Assembly: GCA_031292195.1 (NCBI GenBank)
Contig: JARLHP010000120.1
Coordinates: forward strand, 1 to 45,616
DNA: 45,616 bases
Reading direction: 5' to 3'
Source: Syntrophobacteraceae bacterium
GTDB lineage: Bacteria; Desulfobacterota; Syntrophobacteria; Syntrophobacterales; Syntrophobacteraceae
Of this stretch, positions 8,316-16,901 are shown in pieces. The translations under genes and the position numbers were made by a program. The notes beneath the pieces were generated by a model. The model had not been told where the DNA came from. It saw nothing but the letters and a program-made list of their open reading frames with translations, and did not search any database. The first letter of the stretch is position 1; the number at the start of each line of letters is the position of its first letter.

Positions 8316-11300
8316 GTGCGCGTAAAAGGTTTTTCCGCCCCGTTGTCTATTCAGAAAAAGCTGTTGCTGCTACTATTGGTGGTCTGCCTTCCCTCAGGCT
8401 GGATCATCGTTCAGTCTAGCCTGGACCAGCGCGGACGTGGAATTCAGAGGGCTCAAAACAATGCCATGTCAATTGTTCAAAGTCTGGTCGCCCAGCAGGA
8501 GCAGATCGCCGCGGGGATAGAACAGACGCTTGGCATTCTGGCCCAGTTACCCGAGGTTCAAAAGTTGGACGCTCCAGCCTGCAATCGACTGTTTCGTAAC
8601 TTAAACCGGAAATACCCATTCTTTTCCATCCTGTCGGAGGTCACAGCCGATGGGAACCTGTTTGCCGCCTCGGGGCCGTTTGAGCCGGGCACCGTCAATG
8701 TTTGCGATCGGAAGAACTTTAGAGACGCCCTATCCACGCTCGATTTTTCCGCCGGAGAATTTGTAGTCGGTAGAACCAGTAAAGTGCAGTCCATTAATTT
8801 TGCCTATCCTGTTTTTGATTTGCAAAAGAAGCTGATCGGTGTGGTCAATGCCGGCTTTAGACTTGAAGAGTACCCTCTTTTCCTGAGCAGGGTCAGTCTG
8901 CCCGCGGGGGCTGCCGTTATCATAACCGATCATGCGGGAGTGCGGTTGTACAGTACCCCCGAGACTTCGGCCGCACCTCCAGGCAAACCGGTTCCGGTAG
9001 ATTTGTTTCGACGCGCAAAGAGGCTCGACCACGGAATATTCGAGAGGATCGGTCAGGATGGGATAAGTCGCATCTATGCTTTTCAACCGATGCGTCTGCG
9101 GAAAAATTCTCCCATTTATATGTATGTGTTTGCAAGTTTACCCAAGGACGAGATTTTCAAAAGAGCCAACCGGGAGATGGCCAGAAATCTGTTTTGCCTG
9201 GGGATTGCCTCTCTTATCGCAGCCTGCCTGGCATGGGGCTTTGGAAATTTCTTTTTCATACGGCCAATCACCCGTTTAGTCGATGCTACAAAACGATTTG
9301 GGGAAGGCGACCTTCTTGCCCGAACGGGCTTGCCGCATAACTCCGGTGAAATGGGCCTCCTGGCTGAATCCTTTGACCGCATGGCCTCACAGTGTGAGCA
9401 GCGTGACGCTGAACGGATGATGGCCGAAGAGGTGCTGCAGAAAAGCGAAAAAAAGTATCGCGAATTGTTCAAAGCAGAGTCTGATGCTTTGTTCCTGGTC
9501 GAGCGGGATACGCTGAAATTCCTGGATGTCAATCCGGCGGCTGAAAAAATGTATGGATACAGTCGTGCAGAATGGCTGACAATGCATTCCCCTGATATCT
9601 CCGCCGAGCGGGAAAAAACCACTCTAGCCATCTTCCAGGAGCATGAGAATGTTTCCGTTCGCATGCATCGCAGGAAGGACGGTTCAATTTTTCCTGTCGA
9701 AATAACGGGTACGTACTTTGCCATGGATGGGGTCCGCATTCATTTGGCGGCCGTACGCGACATCAGTATTCGAGTCCAGGCGGAGCAACGGTTAAGGGAA
9801 AGCGAGGAGCGTTTTCGAATTATCTTCGAACAGGCCGGGGGAGGCGTGGCACAGGTGGATGCACGCACCGGCCGCTTCGTTCGAGTCAATAAGAAGTTTT
9901 GCGATATCGTGGGTTACTCGCACGAGGAGCTGCTGACCCTGCGTTACCTGGACATCACACACCCCGATCATGTCCAGGCTGGTTCGGCCGTGGTCGAGCA
10001 GATTTTAGCCGGCAAAATCAGCAGTTGCACCCTGGAGAAGAAATACATCCACAAAAACGGTTCCACGGTTTGGGTCACTCTCTCCGTTTCCTCGATGCGC
10101 GGGGATGATCGGCAAGCGCCTTTCTACATCGCTGTCGCTCAGGATATCACCGAGCACAAGCAGGCTGAAGCGGCACTGAAGGAACGCGAAGAAATTTTTT
10201 CGAGCCTGGTCGGTCAGGCCATGGACGCGATTGCTCTTGTCGATGCCGATGGGAGATTTATCGAGTTCAATACCGCGGCCCATGAAGGACTGGGGTATAC
10301 CCGGGAAGAGTTCGCCGCACTTACTGTCCTGGATATTCAGGAGAGGCCTTCGGCCGAAAGCACGCGTCGGGAGCTTGAACAGGTTCGGGCCCAAGGCGGG
10401 CTGGTATTCGAGACAAGGCATCTCCATCGCAGCGGTGAAATCCGTGATGTGCGTCTGAGTCTCAAGCCCCTTACGATCAGAGGCAGCGAATTCCTGGCAA
10501 CCGTTTGGACCGACTTGACCGAGCGCCGGCGCATGGAGGAGTCTCTTCGCGGGAGCGAGGAAAAATACCGCAACATTATCCAGGCTGCCATGGATGGTTA
10601 TGTGCTGATGGACATGACGGGGCGGATCATCGGTGTTAACGAGAGCTACTGCCGGATGAGCGGTTATAGCGCCGATGAGCTTCTAAAAATGCACGCCTCT
10701 CAACTGGATGCCGATCGCTCGGCAGAGGAAATTGCCGCTCACGGCCGCTGGATGATGCAACACGGGGAGACCCGCTTTGAAGTGCGCCATCGCCGCAAAG
10801 ACGGCGCCGTTTATGATGTCGAAATAAGCATTCAACACCGGGCCGCCGACGGTGGCCGGCTGGTATGTTTCTTAAGGGATATCAGTGAGCGCAAGAAGGC
10901 GGAAAAAGCCGTCCGACGGCTCGAAACGGCCATTGAGCAGGCTGCGGAGGTAATCGTCATCACCGACTCAGAAGGAAACATAGAGTACGTAAATCCGGCC
11001 TTCGAACGTTTGACGGGCTATAGTCGTGACGAAGCTCTCGGGCAAAACCCCAGGGTTCTCAAAAGTGGTGAGCACGATGACCTGTTCTACCGGGAGCTTT
11101 GGCTGAACATATCGAACGGCGGTACATGGCGCGGACATCTGGTCAATAAAAGAAAGGACGGGTCTATATTTACGGAGGATGCCGCGATTTCTCCAGTCCT
11201 CGATAAAGCCGGGCGCATTGTCAACTATGTGGCGGCCAAACGCGATATTTCCGAAGAGGTCCGACTGCAGGGGCAATTGTTTCAGGCCCAAAAGATGGAA

Positions 11301-12413
11301 TCCGTCGGGCGTCTGGCGGGGGGAGTAGCCCACGATTTCAATAACATGCTCGCCGTAATTCTTGGCCATTCGGAATTGGCCCTCGAGGATGTCGATCCCG
11401 CGCATCCCGTTTACCCCGCCCTGGAAGAAATCCGGACGGCTGCCAACCGTTCGGCCGACCTGGTCCGCCAGTTGCTCACCTTTGCCAGAAAGCAGACGAT
11501 CGCTCCCAGAGTGCTTGACATCAACGAGGCCGTCGAGAGTATGCTCAAGATGGTTCGACGACTTATCGGCGAGAACATCGAACTGACCTGGCGCCCGGGA
11601 GCCGATGTCTGGCCCGTCAAGATGGACCCTACCCAGATCGATCAGATTCTAGCCAATTTGTGCGTTAACGCCCGCGATGCCATTGCCGATGTGGGAAAGA
11701 TAAGCATAGAAACCGGCAACCGGGTACTTGATGAGGACTTTTCCAGAGAACACCTGGAGGCCGTCCCGGGCGAGTATGTGCTCCTTTCGGTCCGGGACGA
11801 CGGGTGCGGTATAGGGCAGGAAAACCTGGGCAAACTCTTCGAGCCCTTTTTCACCACGAAAGAGGTCGGCAAGGGGACAGGGTTGGGCCTTGCGACAGTT
11901 TACGGCATTATCAGGCAAAACAACGGGGTCATGACCGTTGACAGTGAAGTGGGCAGGGGAGCGACTTTCAGGATTTATCTGCCGCGAACCGCGCCTTCCG
12001 AGGGCAGGCAACACACCTCTGAACCCCTGTCTCAGCCGCGGAGAGGAACCGAAACCATCCTGCTGGTGGAAGATGAAAAATCGATCCTGGCTATGGGCAG
12101 AAAGATACTTGAGCGCCATGGATACAGTGTGCTGGCTGCAAGCGGCCCGCGGGAGGCCCTGGAATTGGCCGGGAAGCATTCCGGGCGGATAGATTTGCTG
12201 ATAACCGATGTAATCATGCCCGGCATGAACGGGAAAGAATTGGCTGTAAAGTTGTCCGGACTTGTCCCGGGCTTCAAAACCCTGTTCATGTCGGGATACA
12301 CCGGAGATGCCCTTACGGAAAGCGCCATGGTGGACGAGGCAGTGAACTTTCTCCACAAACCCTTTTCCTTAACGACTCTAACAACAAAAGTCCGGGAGGT
12401 ATTGAGGAGTTGA
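8316..12413 (+). CDS. Hybrid sensor histidine kinase with five PAS domains and receiver
   Basis: A 1365-residue membrane-bound hybrid kinase. TM1 lies at about residues 14-32, followed by a periplasmic Cache-like sensor (about 35-280). TM2 is at about 285-310 and HAMP at about 310-365. Five PAS domains begin near 385, 505, 630, 755 and 875 (for example KMYGYSRAEW and YCRMSGYSADEL). Then come HisKA with phospho-acceptor His1006 in GGVAHDFNNML, HATPase_c (LANLCVNARDA, DDGCGIG, GTGLGLATVYG) and a C-terminal receiver with Asp1298 in LLITDVIMPG. The GTG at 8316 has AAGGA 9 nt upstream; a TTG at 8307 gives three more residues. No partner regulator is adjacent, so it is an orphan. The core is very like that of the second kinase at 23380-27255. 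Confidence 0.95.
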   Translation: MRVKGFSAPLSIQKKLLLLLLVVCLPSGWIIVQSSLDQRGRGIQRAQNNAMSIVQSLVAQQEQIAAGIEQTLGILAQLPEVQKLDAPACNRLFRNLNRKYPFFSILSEVTADGNLFAASGPFEPGTVNVCDRKNFRDALSTLDFSAGEFVVGRTSKVQSINFAYPVFDLQKKLIGVVNAGFRLEEYPLFLSRVSLPAGAAVIITDHAGVRLYSTPETSAAPPGKPVPVDLFRRAKRLDHGIFERIGQDGISRIYAFQPMRLRKNSPIYMYVFASLPKDEIFKRANREMARNLFCLGIASLIAACLAWGFGNFFFIRPITRLVDATKRFGEGDLLARTGLPHNSGEMGLLAESFDRMASQCEQRDAERMMAEEVLQKSEKKYRELFKAESDALFLVERDTLKFLDVNPAAEKMYGYSRAEWLTMHSPDISAEREKTTLAIFQEHENVSVRMHRRKDGSIFPVEITGTYFAMDGVRIHLAAVRDISIRVQAEQRLRESEERFRIIFEQAGGGVAQVDARTGRFVRVNKKFCDIVGYSHEELLTLRYLDITHPDHVQAGSAVVEQILAGKISSCTLEKKYIHKNGSTVWVTLSVSSMRGDDRQAPFYIAVAQDITEHKQAEAALKEREEIFSSLVGQAMDAIALVDADGRFIEFNTAAHEGLGYTREEFAALTVLDIQERPSAESTRRELEQVRAQGGLVFETRHLHRSGEIRDVRLSLKPLTIRGSEFLATVWTDLTERRRMEESLRGSEEKYRNIIQAAMDGYVLMDMTGRIIGVNESYCRMSGYSADELLKMHASQLDADRSAEEIAAHGRWMMQHGETRFEVRHRRKDGAVYDVEISIQHRAADGGRLVCFLRDISERKKAEKAVRRLETAIEQAAEVIVITDSEGNIEYVNPAFERLTGYSRDEALGQNPRVLKSGEHDDLFYRELWLNISNGGTWRGHLVNKRKDGSIFTEDAAISPVLDKAGRIVNYVAAKRDISEEVRLQGQLFQAQKMESVGRLAGGVAHDFNNMLAVILGHSELALEDVDPAHPVYPALEEIRTAANRSADLVRQLLTFARKQTIAPRVLDINEAVESMLKMVRRLIGENIELTWRPGADVWPVKMDPTQIDQILANLCVNARDAIADVGKISIETGNRVLDEDFSREHLEAVPGEYVLLSVRDDGCGIGQENLGKLFEPFFTTKEVGKGTGLGLATVYGIIRQNNGVMTVDSEVGRGATFRIYLPRTAPSEGRQHTSEPLSQPRRGTETILLVEDEKSILAMGRKILERHGYSVLAASGPREALELAGKHSGRIDLLITDVIMPGMNGKELAVKLSGLVPGFKTLFMSGYTGDALTESAMVDEAVNFLHKPFSLTTLTTKVREVLRS

Positions 12414-13318
12414 GGGAGGGTTTCAACTGCCCGGGGGTACGCTCCGCATGAATTTCCAGCACGGGGTTATGCTGAGAGCGGAGTGCACACCCCAGCCCAT
12501 CCATAGACGACGGGTTCGCTCCTGCCGGCTTTTTATGAGTCCTATGCTTTCCATTCCGTGGACCTGCCTCCGTGCTGGCGGAGCTTGAATTTATCTCATC
12601 CAGCCTCCCTTTAAGAAGCGAGCAAAAGGTGATGGGGCCAACGACCTTATCCGGACCATCCCTCCGGCCCCCAGCATATTATGTAAACCTGAGCACTTAC
12701 CCCCGGCCCCGGGATATTATGCAAACCTGTCCCCTCCAGACAGGTTTACATAATATATATTATCAGACGTTATCCTACCATTTCCCACGCCCTCCCCATT
12801 CTCGGGGCTATCCCCATTTTCTTCCCCCCTAGGCCACCTAAGGCCGTGCCGCGCCATCCGCGGCATTCGCCGCACAATCCTCTTCCCGCTATGTTCTTCC
12901 CGCTGTGGTGATCGGATCAATCGTGATCGGATCATAGAACTAAAAGTCTGCAGCTAAAGTCTGTAACTAACGATCATGGCAAGTTGAATCTTTTTGGTTT
13001 CGGCCAGTGTCACCTGAAATTATCAGAACAGAGCCGTCCCCGGTTCGTTTCCGAATCGTTTCCGGTTTATCTAGTCAATCTTTCAGGCGAATCCATCATG
13101 CGAACAACTGGAATGGATTTTGCTCAACTTTTCCCGGGAATGATCTTGCTCGGGAAAATTCGACCATCTCCCGATCCTTTTGGGTGGCAAGCCAAACTTT
13201 GAGCCTTACAGTTCCTCAATGGCTGTAGACCCACCCGAAAACCACCAAAAGCCGCGGTGTGGACACGGGGTGGCCCGGACACGCAGTGTCCCCGGGGCGC
13301 GAAGCGCCGGGAGGGTCT
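12414..13318. other. Long repeat-rich non-coding interval
   Basis: Together with the fold-back repeat that follows, this forms a gap of 1.18 kb between the kinase and the beta-helix gene. It holds the three-fold ATATTATG-AAACCTG repeat (12676-12756). It also holds stem-forming runs such as GGACACGCAGTGTCC and GGCGCGAAGCGCC around 13275-13310, and a CTCCGC...GCGGAG pair around 12450-12493. Short frames (for example 12572-12832) are Pro/Ser-rich, span the repeats and have no RBS. I see no gene and no recognisable gene remnant. Confidence 0.5.
12676..12756. repeat. Three copies of an ATATTATG(T/C)AAACCTG unit, two forming a hairpin
   Basis: The unit appears at 12676-12691 and 12714-12730, and inverted at 12740-12756. 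The last two form 17-bp arms with a single mismatch and a 9-nt loop (CCCCTCCAG). It may be a transposon-end or REP-like remnant. It lacks a T-tract, and the spacing to the kinase (about 260 bp) is long for a terminator. Confidence 0.6.
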
Positions 13319-13463
13319 CATACCAGGTTGCGTTCAAGATTTGCCTGATGGATTGCGCTTCGCTCCGCCCATCCTACGCCAGTCCGTCGAGAGTCGCTGT
13401 AGGATGGGTGAAACGCAGTGAAACCCATCTGTTTGACGCGTCTTGAACATAACTTCGTATCAG
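13319..13463. repeat. Fold-back (MITE-like) repeat, copy A
   Basis: A 145-bp element with about 22-bp terminal inverted repeats (left end AGGTTGCGTTCAAG, right end CTTGAACATAACTT). Its interior is itself roughly self-complementary, with CCCATCCTAC and GTAGGATGGG facing each other. Near-identical copies lie at 44149-44294 and, shortened, at 35181-35276. It encodes no protein. Clear target-site duplications were not seen. Confidence 0.75.
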
Positions 13464-13597
13464 CAGGAACTTGTCATAACAGCTACTCAGGTCGCCCCCG
13501 GACACCCACTGAATCAACAAAAAGTCCGTGGCATTGGCTTGGCAATCCCGACTGGCGGTCCCACCGCCCCGCCCCGCCCTCGATGGAGGATTTTTTG

Positions 13598-15019
13598 ATG
13601 CACGAATTAGAGAAGCTCATCGACCGTATCGTAGACCGCGTAAACATCAACCTGAGAAAGCCTGCCTTTGACGTGGGGCCCTATATTCGCCGACTGATCG
13701 AATTGGAGCAGTTCGTCCGTTTTTACGGATTTTACGGGCTTACCCAACACCACCCGATCCATTTTCTTTTCATTAATTCAAGCATCGCCGGGAGCTATTT
13801 CCTGGGCAAATGCATCGTCGATAATTCCGTTTTGTACAAAACCGACGTTAGAGGCGATGAGTTGAAGGCCAAGGGAGATTGCTTCGAATGCCAAAGCCTC
13901 ACCATCCCGCTGCACGATGACGAGGTGATCCACATAAAGGATAGCTATCTCATCAAGACCCTGGTTCACAATCATTCGCATGATCCCGAGAGCCCCGAAA
14001 AGTTTTTCATTCAGAATTCGGCGTCCATGCACTACGCCAACATTCATGGGTCTCCCATAGAAGGATGCTTCCTCGGTCCATTCGCCACGGTCGATCTCAC
14101 CAGGCTGCATGATTGTGTGATCGGGGCTCACGCCTACGTCATGGCCGGGGAGCTTGCTCATTGCTATATAAAACCGGGACAAATCTGGATTCAGGGCGGG
14201 GACTACTTCAACTTCATGTACCGCTTCCCCGAGGAGGTGCTGGACAAATACATCCATCTCCAGCCTGGCTGCCATCCAACTGGAATCTTTATGGATTTTG
14301 TGGGTGAGCACAAGGCCGACTTTGAAAGCGTATTCAAAGTTGTCCAGTCTTCCCGACCGATACCGGTGCCCGAGGGAGCATCTCTTAGCCGCTACGCTGT
14401 CGTAAAGGGAAACACCGAGATCAGTGAAAACGTGCTGGTGTCGCAAAGGGCCTATATTGAGAACTCATGGATCGGAAGGAGTTCGAACGCGCAGGAAAAT
14501 TGCTATATCATCAATTCCCGCCTGGAGGGGCAAAATATCACCGCCCACGGCGGCAAGGTGATCCATGCCCGGCTTGGCGAAAAAGTATTTGTCGGTTTCA
14601 ACTCCTTTCTGCGAGGAACTCCGGAGTGTGAACTGCGTATCGGGTCCGGAAGTATCGTCATGCCGCATACCATAATCGACCTGGAAGAGCCCCTGGAAAT
14701 TCCGGAAGGCAGGATTGTGTGGGGCTATATCCGGGGCGCTGAAGACCTTGAAGAAAACAGTCTTCCGCTTGAGCGGCTGGCCGCGATCAATGACCGATTC
14801 GAGTTGGGCCGCATGAGCTTTGACGGAAACGGGTTGCAACTGGTGGAAGCTTTCAGGCATCGCATCGATCACATCCTTGAGGCCAACGGGGCCAATTTCG
14901 ATGGAACGGCAAAGCATGGTCATGCTCAGAGGGCTCGAAACATTTCGTTCAACACCATCCAGCCCTATCCCGAAGGCAATTTCAAGGGACTTTGCCCCAG
15001 AATCGAGATCAGCCAGTAG
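13598..15019 (+). CDS. Left-handed beta-helix (hexapeptide-repeat) protein of unknown function
   Basis: A 473-residue soluble protein. Its middle (about residues 170-380) reads as stacked, loosely repeated strands typical of hexapeptide/left-handed beta-helix proteins (for example GCFLGPFATVDLTRLHDCVIG, quoted in part as CFLGPFATVDL, then YAVVKGNTEISENVLVS and AYIENSWIG). It lacks the clean acyltransferase active-site His pattern, so it may be a sugar-nucleotide- or acyl-transferase relative or a structural protein; I cannot name a substrate. The N-terminus is helical with no signal peptide. The ATG at 13598 has a perfect GGAGGA 7 nt upstream; a longer frame begins at 13418, inside the fold-back repeat, and is rejected. 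No operon partner: the flavoprotein begins 312 bp later. Confidence 0.7.
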   Translation: MHELEKLIDRIVDRVNINLRKPAFDVGPYIRRLIELEQFVRFYGFYGLTQHHPIHFLFINSSIAGSYFLGKCIVDNSVLYKTDVRGDELKAKGDCFECQSLTIPLHDDEVIHIKDSYLIKTLVHNHSHDPESPEKFFIQNSASMHYANIHGSPIEGCFLGPFATVDLTRLHDCVIGAHAYVMAGELAHCYIKPGQIWIQGGDYFNFMYRFPEEVLDKYIHLQPGCHPTGIFMDFVGEHKADFESVFKVVQSSRPIPVPEGASLSRYAVVKGNTEISENVLVSQRAYIENSWIGRSSNAQENCYIINSRLEGQNITAHGGKVIHARLGEKVFVGFNSFLRGTPECELRIGSGSIVMPHTIIDLEEPLEIPEGRIVWGYIRGAEDLEENSLPLERLAAINDRFELGRMSFDGNGLQLVEAFRHRIDHILEANGANFDGTAKHGHAQRARNISFNTIQPYPEGNFKGLCPRIEISQ

Positions 15020-15111
15020 GGTGGGCTAAGCGCAGAGCAGCCCGCCGCTCCCCCTTTCGCCGCCGCCTCTCACCTCCTTACACCCCCAAAGCTCCAAAAG
15101 TCACTGAACGA

Positions 15112-15153
15112 CGCTTGCGCGGCCCGCACACCCGGGTCCGGGCCGCGCAAGCG
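15112..15153. terminator. GC-rich hairpin downstream of the beta-helix gene
   Basis: Perfect 15-bp arms (CGCTTGCGCGGCCCG and its complement at 15139-15153) around a 12-nt loop, 93 nt after the stop of the beta-helix gene. Without a following T-tract it is either a factor-dependent terminator or a REP-like repeat. A run of ATTTGATCC-type tandem units follows at 15260-15305; nothing else is visible in this 312-bp gap. Confidence 0.5.
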
Positions 15154-15331
15154 CCAAGAGGGGGGCTGCAATATTGGCGGGATCGAGTGAAGCATGATAT
15201 ATTTGCTCCACGGCATGCCGCATATCGGCAAGTGGGGACTGCCCCCCTGCCCTATTATTATCCATTTGATCCATTTGATCCGGTTGATCTGGCATCCATG
15301 TGATCCGACGCCATAATTCGAGCTTGAGTCC

Positions 15332-16498
15332 ATGCAAAAAGACGTAATAATAATCGGGGCCGGCGCATCGGGCCTGATGTGCGCCCTCGAGGCGGCAAAC
15401 AGAGGACGCTCCGTCCTGGTCCTGGATCATTCCCCGAAGGCCGCGCGAAAGATACTCGTTTCGGGCGGAGGACGGTGCAATTTCTCGAACAGGATCATGG
15501 GACCGGAGTATTTTATTTCCCAAAATCCGAACTTCGTAACCTCGGCCCTCTCCCGATTTACCCCCTCGGATTTTATCTCCCTGCTGGAAGGCCATGGAAT
15601 CGAATACCAGGAGCGGGAGGAAGGCCGTCTTTTCTGCACTGGAAACTCCTCCCAGATCGTAGACTTGCTTTTCTCCGAGTGTTGCCGGGCGGCCGTTGGA
15701 TTCCGGCTCAACTGCGCCGTGTCGGGACTTTCCAATACGGACGGCTTCGAGGTGGAAACGGATCAGGGTGTTTTCAAATCGCACTCCCTGGTTATCGCCA
15801 CCGGAGGTTTGTCCTATCCCCAATTGGGGGCCGGAAATTTCGGGTACCTGGCCGCAAAACAGTTCGGAATGAGGGTCACCAAACTGCTCCCGGCGCTCAC
15901 CCCTGTCCGGTTCAGCGCCGAGGACGCCCCGGTTTTTGCGGGGCTTTCGGGGGTATCCATCAATTGCACGGTAAGTACGGGCGCCACCAGCTTTACCGGG
16001 AATCTGCTCTTTACCCACACCGGGGTGAGCGGCCCGGCCATCCTGCAAATATCCTCCTACTGGGATCGCCAGTCCAGCCTGAGTGTGGATCTTTTGCCCG
16101 AGCTGGACATTTATTCGCTCCTGATCGAGAAGCGCCGCTCCAAAATCCTTCTATCCACTATCCTCGATCAGCATCTTCCGAAAAGATTCGTTAAGCTCTG
16201 GTGCGATCTCCAGGGGGCGCCCAAGCCGCTCAACCAGTATTCAACGGAGGAAATCGCTTCGATCGCCCGGAGTCTACACGACTGGCCGCTGCGCGCCGAG
16301 GGGGCGGAAGGTTTCAACAAGGCCGAAGTTACCCTGGGAGGCGTCGATACGGTTGATCTCTCCTCCCGGACGATGGAATCAAAGAAGGCGCCCGGCCTTT
16401 ATTTTGTGGGGGAAGTAATCGACGTAACGGGGCGCCTGGGCGGATACAACCTGCATTGGGCGTGGGCTTCCGGGCATGCCGCGGGACAGTTCGCCTGA
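15332..16498 (+). CDS. BaiN/HI0933-type NAD(P)/FAD-dependent oxidoreductase
   Basis: A 388-residue flavoprotein of the HI0933/BaiN family. It opens with the Rossmann FAD motif VIIIGAGASGLMCALEAA and has the family hallmarks KILVSGGGRCNFSN (about 45-60), VIATGGLSYPQLGA (about 155-170), FTHTGVSGPA (about 228-237) and the C-terminal GEVIDVTGRLGGYNLHWAWASG. Length is normal. Family members are annotated as aminoacetone oxidases or bile-acid-type reductases, but the physiological substrate is mostly unknown. The ATG at 15332 has only a weak SD (TTGAG). YciH follows 42 nt downstream on the same strand and may be co-transcribed. Confidence 0.9.
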   Translation: MQKDVIIIGAGASGLMCALEAANRGRSVLVLDHSPKAARKILVSGGGRCNFSNRIMGPEYFISQNPNFVTSALSRFTPSDFISLLEGHGIEYQEREEGRLFCTGNSSQIVDLLFSECCRAAVGFRLNCAVSGLSNTDGFEVETDQGVFKSHSLVIATGGLSYPQLGAGNFGYLAAKQFGMRVTKLLPALTPVRFSAEDAPVFAGLSGVSINCTVSTGATSFTGNLLFTHTGVSGPAILQISSYWDRQSSLSVDLLPELDIYSLLIEKRRSKILLSTILDQHLPKRFVKLWCDLQGAPKPLNQYSTEEIASIARSLHDWPLRAEGAEGFNKAEVTLGGVDTVDLSSRTMESKKAPGLYFVGEVIDVTGRLGGYNLHWAWASGHAAGQFA

Positions 16499-16540
16499 TT
16501 TTGCCCAACCCCCCCCCCGCGGTTAGCGGAAAGAGGCGGT

Positions 16541-16897
16541 ATGAAAAAAAATGAATCGTCCGGTGTGGTCTACTCGACCGAACACGGCAGGATGTGTCCC
16601 GATTGCGGCCAGCCCGTCGCCTCCTGCCTGTGCGGCGGGACCCAGTCCATTCCCGCTGGCGACGGCATCGTTCGGGTTGGAAGGCAGACGAAGGGACGCA
16701 AGGGCAAAGGCGTAACGGTGATTACCGGCCTGCCCGCGGGTGAGGCGGAGCTAAAAGCCCTTGCAAAAGAGCTCAAAGCCAGGTGCGGCGCGGGCGGCGC
16801 CGTAAAAGACGGCGTGATCGAAATTCAGGGAGATCACCGCGACTTTCTGTTAGAGGAGCTTGGCAGGCGCGGGTGGAAAACGAAGCTGGCCGGTTGA
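16541..16897 (+). CDS. yciH: SUI1/YciH family translation initiation factor
   Basis: A 118-residue protein with an N-terminal zinc-finger-like motif CPDCGQPVASCLC (about residues 19-31) and a C-terminal SUI1 domain (about 45-118, with RQTKGRKGKGVTVITGL and the closing GDHRDFLLEELGRRG). YciH is the bacterial relative of eIF1; it binds the 30S subunit and is thought to influence initiation fidelity. The RBS region GGAAAGAGGCGGT lies just upstream of the ATG. A run of ten C residues sits between the flavoprotein stop and this RBS. The gene converges with uup, leaving only 4 bp between the two stops. Confidence 0.9.
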   Translation: MKKNESSGVVYSTEHGRMCPDCGQPVASCLCGGTQSIPAGDGIVRVGRQTKGRKGKGVTVITGLPAGEAELKALAKELKARCGAGGAVKDGVIEIQGDHRDFLLEELGRRGWKTKLAG

Positions 16898-16901
16898 GCC
16901 C

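Noticed and set aside
12572..12832. Plus-strand 86-codon frame
   Set aside because: It spans the inverted ATATTATG repeats and is Pro/Ser-rich, so it is not a credible gene.
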